Assembly (NCBI GenBank): GCA_900540735.1
Contig: UQHB01000045.1
Coordinates: 1-21,843 of the forward strand
Source: an uncultured Megasphaera sp.
Lineage (GTDB): Bacteria; Bacillota; Negativicutes; Veillonellales; Megasphaeraceae
Length of the DNA stretch: 21,843 nucleotides
Direction: 5' to 3'
This document shows, one piece after another, positions 16,379-21,843 of this stretch. The translations under genes and the position numbers were made by a program. The notes under the pieces are model-generated. The model was not told where the DNA came from and ran no database searches. It was given only the letters and a program-made list of their open reading frames with translations. Numbering within the stretch: the stretch's first letter is position 1; each line of letters starts with the position of its first letter.

Positions 16379-19177
16379 TTAGTCTGCTAAGACAGAAGCG
16401 CAACGAGCGCAAAGTGTCGGATGTTTTGGATCACTGCCAACCGTATCCGTATGAATCCAGCAGCGTTCGCATTTCGGTGCTGTCGACGGAGCCGCAACGA
16501 CTTTCATGTCTGCATGGTCTTCACCGGCTACGGCATCAGCAGGTGCAGCACCTTTGACGAGTTTGACTTCGCTGACAATCAGGAGTGTTGCCAATTTATC
16601 CTGCCACTGGCTGAGGAAATCATAGTCTTCGCCGTCTGCATAAATCGTAACGATGGCATCGAGGGCATGACCGATTTTCTTATCTTTGCGAGCACCTTCG
16701 AGGACACGCATCAAATCACGGCGATACGACAAGAACGTATTCCAATGAGCTTCGAGGTCGGCGTTAAGGTATTCTTTGTGTTCTTTTGGCCAGTCTGTGA
16801 GAAGAACGCTTTCTTCTTTATCCGCTGTCTTCGGCATGTACTGCCATACTTCTTCAGCTGTGAAGGAAAGAACAGGCGAAATGATTTTAACGAGCGTATC
16901 GAGAATACGATACATAGCCGTCTGGGCACTGCGGCGTTCTTGAGAGTTTTGTTTTTCTGTATAGAGACGGTCTTTGAGGACGTCTAAGTACATGGCACTG
17001 AGGTCGACAGTGCAGAAGTTGTGAATAGCGTGGTACATGACGTGGAACTGATAGTTTTCGTATGCAGCCGTTACTTCTTCATAGACCTGTTCGAGGCGCA
17101 TAAGAGCCCATTTATCGAGTTCCGTCATGTTTTCGTACGCAACAGCATCCGTTTCCGGATTGAAGTCGTCTAAGTTACCTAAGAGATAGCGGAAAGTGTT
17201 ACGAATCTTACGGTATACGTCAGAGAGCTGTTTTAAAATCTTCGGAGACAAGCGGATATCACCTTGATAGTCTGCAGAAGATACCCAGAGACGGAGTACG
17301 TCAGCACCGTATTTTTCAATAACTTCTTGCGGAGCGACCGTATTGCCAACAGATTTACTCATTTTCCGTCCTTCGCCATCGACAGTAAAGCCGTGGGTCA
17401 AGACGGATTTGTACGGTGCATAGCCATTGATAGCAACAGATGTGAGCAAGGACGAGTTGAACCAACCACGATGCTGGTCAGACCCTTCAAGGTACATTTC
17501 GCACGGATAATCGAGGTCCGGATCGTTGCAAAGTACACCTTGGTGCGTGCAGCCACTATCGAACCAAACGTCCATGATGTCGCTTTCTTTTTTGAATTCT
17601 GTACCGCCGCAATCAGGGCATGTATATCCTTCTGGAAGGAGTTCTTTTTCGTCGTGCATCCACCACGTATCGGATCCTTCTTTAGCAAACATTTTCTGTA
17701 AGTGCGCAATCGTTTCATCGTTGATGATGTGTTTGCCGCAATGTTTGCAGTAGAAAATAGGAATAGGTACACCCCAAACACGCTGACGGGAAATGCACCA
17801 GTCACCGCGGTCATGAATCATGTTGTAAATACGGTCGCGGCCCCAAGACGGAATCCATTTTACGTTATCGATTGCTTCTAGGGCTTTCTGACGATAGCCG
17901 TCGACAGACGAGAACCACTGTTCCGTTGCACGATAGATAATCGGTTCTTTACAACGCCAGCAGTGCGGATACTGATGGTGGAATGTGCTCTTAGCAAAGA
18001 GCGCGCCTAAAAAAGCGAGTTTTTTAATAACCGGAACGTTAGCATCGAAGACAAACATGCCTTCAAAATCAGGAACGACGTGCGTGTATTTCCCTTGCGG
18101 GTCTACAGTTCCTAACGGTTTGAGGCCCCAAGACGAATATTTCATGCAGACGTTAAAGTCATCTTCGCCGTGGTCAGGAGCTGTATGAACGAGGCCAGTA
18201 CCAGTTTCGAGTGTAACATGATCACCAAGGATAACAGGAACTTTGCGGTCTTCATAGAACGGATGCTGGAAGACAAGGCCTTCGAGGGATTCGCCTTTCA
18301 TGACTTCCGGCAAGACTTCATAGTCAGCAATCTTAGCAGCAGCCATCGTTGCGTCGACGAGGTCTTTGGCCATTAATAAGTATTCGTCACCGGTTTTAAC
18401 CCAAACGTAATCGAAGTCTTTATTGGCACAAATTGCTTCGTTACAAGGAATAGTCCAAGGTGTTGTCGTCCAAATAACGGCAAAGGTCTTATCTGGGTCA
18501 GCATCTTTCGGCATATGGCAATTTAAATCGACAGCCTTAAATTTGACATATAAGGAGAAAGATTTATCATCTTTATATTCAATTTCTGCTTCTGCTAAGG
18601 CTGTTTCGCAGTGCGGGCACCAGTAAACCGTTTTTAATCCTTTGTAAATATAGCCTTTTTTAGCCATTTTACCAAAGACACCGATTTGAGCGACTTCGAT
18701 TGGTTTTAATAAGGTTAAATATGGATGTTCCCAGTCCCCAAAGACACCTAAACGGATGAAGTCTTTTTTCTGTTCTTCTACGCGAGCCAATGCATAGTCA
18801 CGGCATTTACGTCGTAAATCGAGCGGTGCCATTTCGTGACGATTGAGGCCTGTATCTTTAATGACCGCATGTTCAATCGGCAGGCCGTGTGTATCCCAGC
18901 CAGGAATGTATTTCGTATAGTATCCTTGCTGCGTTTTATATTTTAAAATAATATCTTTTAATACTTTATTTAAGGCATGACCAATATGGATTTTGCCGTT
19001 AGCATACGGAGGGCCGTCATGCAAAATAAATTTAGGAGAACCATCGCGTTTTTTCAAGCGTTTTTCATAAATATTGTGGTCTTCCCAAAATTTTAAAAAG
19101 TCCGGTTCCCGTTTCGGCAAATTGCCGCGCATGGGGAACGCTGTTTCTGGCAGATGTAAGGTCTTACCGTAATCCAT
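16379..19177 (-). CDS. ileS: Isoleucyl-tRNA synthetase
   Basis: A 932-residue class I aminoacyl-tRNA synthetase that charges tRNA-Ile and edits valine. The HIGH signature is in GKIHIGHALNKVL (about residue 64), the class I KMSKS signature in GRKMSKSVGNT (about 605), and a C-terminal zinc-finger pair in CERCWIH (about 903) and CARC (about 924). I start at ATG 19177, seven bases after GAGGAGG, giving MDYGKTLHLPETAFPMRGNL, which fits known IleS N-termini. A longer frame exists to 19279 but runs through the T-box and its terminator and is not coding. Expression should follow uncharged tRNA-Ile through the T-box leader. Confidence 0.97.
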   Translation of the reverse strand: MDYGKTLHLPETAFPMRGNLPKREPDFLKFWEDHNIYEKRLKKRDGSPKFILHDGPPYANGKIHIGHALNKVLKDIILKYKTQQGYYTKYIPGWDTHGLPIEHAVIKDTGLNRHEMAPLDLRRKCRDYALARVEEQKKDFIRLGVFGDWEHPYLTLLKPIEVAQIGVFGKMAKKGYIYKGLKTVYWCPHCETALAEAEIEYKDDKSFSLYVKFKAVDLNCHMPKDADPDKTFAVIWTTTPWTIPCNEAICANKDFDYVWVKTGDEYLLMAKDLVDATMAAAKIADYEVLPEVMKGESLEGLVFQHPFYEDRKVPVILGDHVTLETGTGLVHTAPDHGEDDFNVCMKYSSWGLKPLGTVDPQGKYTHVVPDFEGMFVFDANVPVIKKLAFLGALFAKSTFHHQYPHCWRCKEPIIYRATEQWFSSVDGYRQKALEAIDNVKWIPSWGRDRIYNMIHDRGDWCISRQRVWGVPIPIFYCKHCGKHIINDETIAHLQKMFAKEGSDTWWMHDEKELLPEGYTCPDCGGTEFKKESDIMDVWFDSGCTHQGVLCNDPDLDYPCEMYLEGSDQHRGWFNSSLLTSVAINGYAPYKSVLTHGFTVDGEGRKMSKSVGNTVAPQEVIEKYGADVLRLWVSSADYQGDIRLSPKILKQLSDVYRKIRNTFRYLLGNLDDFNPETDAVAYENMTELDKWALMRLEQVYEEVTAAYENYQFHVMYHAIHNFCTVDLSAMYLDVLKDRLYTEKQNSQERRSAQTAMYRILDTLVKIISPVLSFTAEEVWQYMPKTADKEESVLLTDWPKEHKEYLNADLEAHWNTFLSYRRDLMRVLEGARKDKKIGHALDAIVTIYADGEDYDFLSQWQDKLATLLIVSEVKLVKGAAPADAVAGEDHADMKVVAAPSTAPKCERCWIHTDTVGSDPKHPTLCARCASVLAD

Positions 19178-19199
19178 TGTATTTCCTCCTCTAGGACAT

Positions 19200-19460
19200 A
19201 AAAAAATCACGTCTCCATCCCAAAGGGACGAAGACGTGTAATCACCGTGGTACCACCCTATTGACTGCAACGCAGCCACTTCACATGCGCATAACGACGC
19301 GACCCGGCAGCTGGCTCACAGCTGCAACTCCCAAGTGATCTGCGTGCAACCTGTCTTTACCGGTCTTCCACCATCGCCGGTTCGCTGTAAAGACGCGTAC
19401 GTGCATGCCGTCTTGTTCATTGTTTTTTTCAAGTATTACAGGGGTAATACTTTTTTACAT
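19200..19460 (-). promoter_or_regulatory. T-box riboswitch of ileS (AUC specifier)
   Basis: The minus strand carries the T-box consensus AGGGTGGTACCACGG (19259-19245), whose UGG-type bulge pairs with the tRNA acceptor end. Downstream is a terminator with CACGTCT...AGACGTG arms and a run of seven T (about 19240-19200). Upstream, Stem I is visible as GTCTTTAC (19394-19387) pairing with GTAAAGAC (19360-19353), capped by the typical GCGATGGTGGAA apical segment. On its 3' side the specifier reads AUC (19339-19337) followed by a purine, matching isoleucine. Uncharged tRNA-Ile would stabilise the antiterminator and allow ileS transcription. Confidence 0.95.
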
Positions 19461-19466
19461 AGACGT

Positions 19467-19495
19467 ATTTTAAATGGTACGCCCTCTTTTGTCAA
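19467..19495 (-). promoter_or_regulatory. Consensus promoter of the ileS T-box leader
   Basis: TTGACA (19495-19490), exactly 17 bases, then TAAAAT (19472-19467) on the minus strand. The start would be near 19460, just before Stem I of the T-box. Confidence 0.85.
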
Positions 19496-19518
19496 GTAGT
19501 TTAGGTGTTTCTCTTATA

Positions 19519-19791
19519 TTATTGGGGCGGTAATTTCGTATCCGAAATCTTTGTAACTGCATAGCCAGCATTGACGACAGCTTTTAATAAGGTTTCATTA
19601 TCGACAGGCTGAGTCAATTCTACTTTTGCTTCGTTGTCCATGAGGCTCACATTGGCTTTCTTCACGCCAGGAACAGCTTCCAACGATTTTTTAACGTGGT
19701 CTGAGCAGTTTTCGCAAACCATGCCTTCAATACCAATATATTTCTTTATTTCTCCATCATCATGATGTAATAATTTGCTAAAAAATCCCGT
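19519..19791 (-). CDS. Small HMA-domain metal-binding protein (CopZ-like), apparent ACG start
   Basis: A heavy-metal-associated domain protein. The metal site is GMVCENC with cysteines 26 and 29 (90-residue numbering), followed by the ferredoxin-like fold to AGYAVTK. The first ATG (19722) lies inside the metal motif and would remove the first beta strand (KKYIGIEG), so it cannot be the true start. In frame upstream, 23 codons read GFFSKLLHHDDGEIKKYIGIEG with no ATG, GTG or TTG. The codon at the ideal distance (six bases) from AGGAG is ACG at 19791-19789; ATT lies one codon earlier, only three bases from AGGAG. Either a non-canonical start is used or an ATG has mutated. Such proteins usually carry copper or a similar metal; no ATPase or regulator is adjacent, so the metal is unknown. 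Confidence 0.75.
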   Translation of the reverse strand, partial: TGFFSKLLHHDDGEIKKYIGIEGMVCENCSDHVKKSLEAVPGVKKANVSLMDNEAKVELTQPVDNETLLKAVVNAGYAVTKISDTKLPPQ

Positions 19792-19840
19792 AATACACTC
19801 CTCGCTTTCGCGTATAATTGAATCACATTCTCTATAAAAT

Positions 19841-19869
19841 ATTATATATGCTTTAGTCTAGTAATTCAA
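19841..19869 (-). promoter_or_regulatory. Promoter of the HMA-domain gene
   Basis: TTGAAT (19869-19864), exactly 17 bases, then a perfect TATAAT (19846-19841) on the minus strand. The start would be near 19834, about 43 bases before the ACG codon. It is divergent from the plus-strand promoter at 19898-19925, the two -35 boxes lying 28 bases apart. Confidence 0.75.
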
Positions 19870-19897
19870 GACAATCTATGAAAAATACACTTGTATA

Positions 19898-19925
19898 TTG
19901 ACAAGGAACAAAAACGGGCTATAAT
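19898..19925 (+). promoter_or_regulatory. Strong promoter facing the small genes
   Basis: A perfect TTGACA (19898-19903), a 16-base spacer and a perfect TATAAT (19920-19925). Transcription should start at about 19931-19933, which is the first base of the hairpin that follows. Confidence 0.8.
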
Positions 19926-19931
19926 GTAATC

Positions 19932-19983
19932 AAACAGAGGACAATGGTGTCTAAACAAAAGACATGTTGTCCTCTGTTTTTTA
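19932..19983 (+). terminator. Hairpin with T run directly at the transcription start (attenuator or short RNA)
   Basis: A 13-bp perfect outer stem (19932-19944 with 19967-19979, core CAGAGGAC), an inner TGTCT/AGACA stem (19948-19952 with 19960-19964) with a seven-base A-rich loop, and a TTTTTT tail. It has the form of an intrinsic terminator but sits between a consensus promoter and the ribosome-binding site of a small gene, so a transcript would begin with it. It may cut the RNA at about 50 bases, act as an attenuator, or protect the 5' end of the mRNA. Confidence 0.75.
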
Positions 19984-20015
19984 TTATCTGTATTGTACGC
20001 AAGGAGGAATGACAT

Positions 20016-20177
20016 ATGTATGTTTGGGGCATGGAAAAAATGATAGAACGAAATTTTATGGAATGGCATAAACAGCAGGATTATGTATTAGGCAGTGCTG
20101 CACCTATCGCAGCTAACGCAAAAGCAGACGCACTGCTCACAGAAAAGTATGTCCATGAAACAGCAAATCCAAATTGA
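20016..20177 (+). CDS. Small hypothetical protein, 53 residues
   Basis: The ATG lies eight bases after a perfect AAGGAGG, downstream of a consensus promoter and the hairpin, so expression signals are better than for most genes here. The product starts MYVWGMEKMIERNFMEWHKQ, a methionine- and charge-rich probable amphipathic helix, then has an alanine-rich middle (GSAAPIAANAKADALL) and a polar end. There is no membrane segment, signal peptide or cysteine. I do not recognise a family. Its position, divergent from the HMA-domain gene and next to kdpE, gives no clear function. A frameshifted remnant of a longer gene is possible, because a second frame continues past its stop. Confidence 0.55.
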   Translation: MYVWGMEKMIERNFMEWHKQQDYVLGSAAPIAANAKADALLTEKYVHETANPN

Positions 20178-20232
20178 AGACCAGTTACCACAGACCTTAC
20201 TCCCCCATATGAATCAACCACCTAAGGAATAG
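20149..20232 (+). CDS. Possible overlapping mini-gene, 27 residues
   Basis: A frame in +1 relation to the 53-residue gene starts at ATG 20149 (or 20155) and runs to TAG at 20230-20232. Its product is glutamine- and proline-rich (MSMKQQIQIEDQLPQTLLPH). It overlaps the first frame by 29 bases and has only a weak purine stretch before it. It may be a coupled second small gene, the C-terminus of the first after a frameshift, or chance. Confidence 0.25.
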   Translation: MSMKQQIQIEDQLPQTLLPHMNQPPKE

Positions 20233-20272
20233 ACAAAAGCTTCTGTCCACCAACGGATAGCAACTTTTGTCT
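20231..20272. terminator. Bidirectional hairpin between the small gene and kdpE
   Basis: A 9-bp outer stem (20231-20239 AGACAAAAG with 20264-20272) continues inward across single-base bulges to CTGTCC/GGATAG (20243-20248 with 20255-20260). The T runs are inside the arms, so termination strength is uncertain. It lies between converging genes and could serve both. Confidence 0.6.
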
Positions 20273-20277
20273 GTCTC

Positions 20278-20975
20278 TTATGACGGGTCTTGGCGAATCA
20301 TGCGATAGCCAATACCAATATGGGTTTGAATAAATTCAGGATTAGCCGTATCTTTTTCGATTTTCTTGCGGAGCGTTGCCATATAGACCCGCAGGGATGC
20401 CATATTGCTATCCCAGGCGTTGCCCTAGATTTCCCGCGTAATATAGTATGCGTCAATACTTTGCCGACGTTTTTGCTAAGTAAACAGAGCAGTTTATATT
20501 CAATAGGCGTTAAATGGATTTCCTGTCCCCGGCAATAGACACAGCCTGCTTCATAGTCGATGGTTAAGTCGCCGTTTTTAAAGGTTGCGTCTTGGGGATT
20601 GGCAACACGCGTATATTGGAGGGCACGAATCCGGGCCAGCAATTCATCGACGGAAAAGGGCTTTGTAATATAGTCATCGGCACCGGCGTCTAAGGCGTCG
20701 ATTTTATCTTTATCTTCGCTCCGGGCACTAATGACGATAATGGGTAACGTCGACCACGTCCGGACTTTTTTGATGATGTCGACACCATCTATATCAGGCA
20801 GGCCCAAATCGAGGAGCATAATATCGGGTACATATAAGGTGGCTTCCATTAAAGCCTGCGTACCATTTTTCGCTAAATGAAAAGTATAACCATGGAGCTG
20901 GAGCGTCGACGCAATGAGGCTGCGCACTGCTTGGTCGTCTTCAACAATTAATAAAGACAGTTTATTCATATCCAT
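20278..20975 (-). pseudogene. kdpE: KdpE-like response regulator with frameshift and nonsense codon
   Basis: An OmpR/KdpE-type regulator that would bind DNA upstream of potassium-transport genes. The receiver domain is intact: acidic LLIVEDD, phospho-acceptor in MLLDLGLPD (about 55), VRTWSTLPIIVISAR and the conserved lysine in TKPFS. The winged-helix domain starts normally to VGKVLTHT, then one base is missing at 20445/20446. In the corrected frame the codon after REI is TAG (20427-20425) where the family has tryptophan. After that the domain continues to IQTHIGIGYRMI and a TAA at 20280-20278. Two independent lesions make decay more likely than a sequencing slip. Its ATG overlaps the kdpD stop by 14 bases, as in a normal kdpDE operon. 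Confidence 0.88.
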
Positions 20976-21644
20976 TCAACTCCTTCACAGGTAAGGTAAA
21001 CGTAAAAATCGTGCCGTGCGGCCGATTGTCATGAACCGTCAGCGTGCCGCCATGGGCTTTAATGATAGATTGGCATAAACTGAGACCAATGCCCATGCCG
21101 CGCCGCGTATCAGATATATTTTTTCAGCTGTATAGAACATCTTAAAAATCCGTTCTTTCGCCTCATCGGGAATGCCCAAGCCTGTATCGGCTACAGAGAC
21201 GGCGACGCGCGGCCCTTCTTTGACTACTGTAATGGCAATGTCAGTCCCTAGGGGTGTGTATTTAATGGCATTATCTAGGAGATTAACCAAGACCTGAACA
21301 ATGAGTTTTGCGTCAACAAAAACGAGCATCATGTCTTCTGGCACCGCATAGGCAATATGATGGCCATTGGTATGACGGCATACATTATAAATGGCCGTTT
21401 GCACGATGTCATCGAGGATTTCATCTTGGCGGTGGAGTTCCATCGTGCCATTTTCAATCCGCGTAACGGATAAAATATTTTCCACTAAATTGATGAGCCA
21501 AATCGAATCGTCATACATGGTCTGACAGATTTTCCGTTTTGCCTCATCTGTCAACTTCTGTCCATCCCGTAAGAGCATGTCAGCGTTACCGAAAATACTC
21601 GTCAAGGGTGTACGTAAATCTTGGGAAACAGAACGTAATAAATT
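20962..21644 (-). pseudogene. kdpD: KdpD-like sensor histidine kinase, C-terminal remnant
   Basis: Only the kinase core of a KdpD-type sensor remains: the dimerisation helix from NLLRSVSQDLRTPLTSIFGN, the ATP-binding N box LVNLLDNAIKYTP, the G1 box VADTGLGIPD and the F box IFKMFY. Then a run of six A (21124-21119) puts the frame out. In another frame the G2 box RRGMGIGLSLC and the tail IFTFTLPVKELNGYE continue to TAA at 20964-20962. The codon at the phospho-acceptor histidine (SxxHDLRTPL in the family) is CAA, glutamine (21623-21621). The 5' part with the Usp-like and membrane domains is absent; insertion-sequence DNA begins at about 21644. Confidence 0.88.
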
Positions 21645-21680
21645 GTAGGGTTAAAATCCATATGTTACAAAATGCAAAAA

Positions 21681-21745
21681 GAGAAAGCCTCTTTGTGTTA
21701 TGATTAAGTTACCACACCAAATCCACACGAAAAGAGGTTTTCTCT
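21681..21745. repeat. Imperfect inverted repeat just upstream of the transposase
   Basis: GAGAAAgCCTCTTTGTG (21681-21697) is nearly the reverse complement of 21727-21745 (CACGAAAAGAGGTTTTCTC). The two form a stem of about 17 bp with a 29-base loop that ends two bases before the transposase ATG. Such a hairpin can sequester the start region in read-through transcripts and so limit transposase synthesis; that role is inference. Confidence 0.6.
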
Positions 21746-21746
21746 C

Positions 21747-21843
21747 ATGCTTAGCATAACACAAGAAGGTCGGTATCGTCTATCTCTTTTACACTATGCA
21801 CAACGACACGGCGTACTCCAGGCAGCTATCAAATACCATCGGA
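21747..21843 (+). CDS. Transposase/integrase N-terminus (partial, runs off the window)
   Basis: Thirty-two codons are visible, starting MLSITQEGRYRLSLLHYAQR and ending in AAIKYHR. The pattern (helix, HGVxxAAIKYxR turn) matches the N-terminal helix-turn-helix of DDE-type transposases of the IS481/IS3 kind, where the text usually continues with a NRQ-type recognition helix. The catalytic domain lies outside the window, so the family is a judgement from this short stretch. No clear ribosome-binding site precedes the ATG beyond the AGAGG in the hairpin arm. Confidence 0.65.
   Translation, partial: MLSITQEGRYRLSLLHYAQRHGVLQAAIKYHR

Larger units (their letters stand above)
21644..21843 (+). mobile_element. 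Left end of an insertion sequence interrupting kdpD (partial)
   Basis: KdpD coding similarity stops at about 21644, where TGTAGGGTTAAAATCC begins. A TGTAG-type terminus suits IS3/IS481-like elements. About 100 bases in, a transposase frame starts and runs off the window. The second end, and therefore the terminal repeats and any target duplication, cannot be seen. The exact junction may be off by a base or two. Confidence 0.7.

Noticed and set aside
19178..19279. 34-residue N-terminal extension of ileS
   Set aside because: It would translate the T-box antiterminator and terminator. GAGGAGG before ATG 19177 and the family N-terminus fix the start there.
20298..20450. The out-of-frame C-terminus of kdpE as a novel protein end
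   Set aside because: The family's winged-helix residues continue in another frame down to 20278, so the shifted text is an artefact of the one-base deletion.
21039..21118. The out-of-frame tail of kdpD as a real C-terminus
   Set aside because: The G2 box and normal KdpD ending are readable in the neighbouring frame, so the tail follows the A-run frameshift.
1..21843. CRISPR arrays, tRNA or rRNA genes, phage genes
   Set aside because: No regularly spaced repeats, no cloverleaf-like sequence outside the T-box leader and no phage-type genes were seen.

Overview
The window looks like chromosomal DNA from a strictly anaerobic, lactate-using, low-to-mid GC Firmicute. My best guess is the Negativicutes, near Megasphaera. 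That rests on gene content (L-lactate permease, a LUD-domain protein, a large single-chain pyruvate:ferredoxin oxidoreductase, a T-box-controlled ileS) and on strong AGGAGG ribosome-binding sites; no 16S or other marker is present, so the genus is an inference. I found no tRNA, rRNA or CRISPR array.

Left part (1-2820, plus strand): a lactate-related pair. A LUD/LutC-like protein and an L-lactate permease are transcribed in the same direction, but each ends at its own strong terminator. Then, on the minus strand, come an AAA-ATPase-like/PD-(D/E)XK gene cut in two by one in-frame TAA (2843-4504), a histidine-phosphatase-family gene (4593-5168) and nifJ, the pyruvate:ferredoxin oxidoreductase (5283-8819) that would take the pyruvate made from lactate to acetyl-CoA.

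Middle part (9030-16130, minus strand): a tightly packed four-gene unit, read cca/pcnB-like -> PASTA penicillin-binding protein -> folD -> cfa, with one 14-base overlap and gaps of 12 and 30 bases. It starts at an extended -10 promoter near 14525. Upstream lies sstT, a serine/threonine:sodium symporter, whose promoter carries a perfect 9-5-9 palindrome. An unexplained stretch of about 240 bases (14530-14770) lies between the two.

Right part (16379-21843): ileS with a complete T-box leader (AUC specifier, terminator, consensus promoter); a small HMA-domain (CopZ-like) metal-binding protein whose best start codon reads ACG; a divergent consensus promoter whose transcript would begin exactly at a terminator hairpin, followed by one or two very small genes; and a decayed kdpD-kdpE two-component pair. 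kdpE has a one-base deletion plus a nonsense codon. kdpD has a homopolymer frameshift, a glutamine where the phosphorylated histidine belongs, and its 5' part is replaced by the left end of an insertion sequence running out of the window.

The most interesting items are the hairpin-headed small-gene locus (19898-20232), the ACG start of the HMA protein, the multiply broken kdpDE next to an IS, the TAA-ATG junction in the AAA-ATPase gene and the sstT operator. No wholly new multi-gene system is evident.
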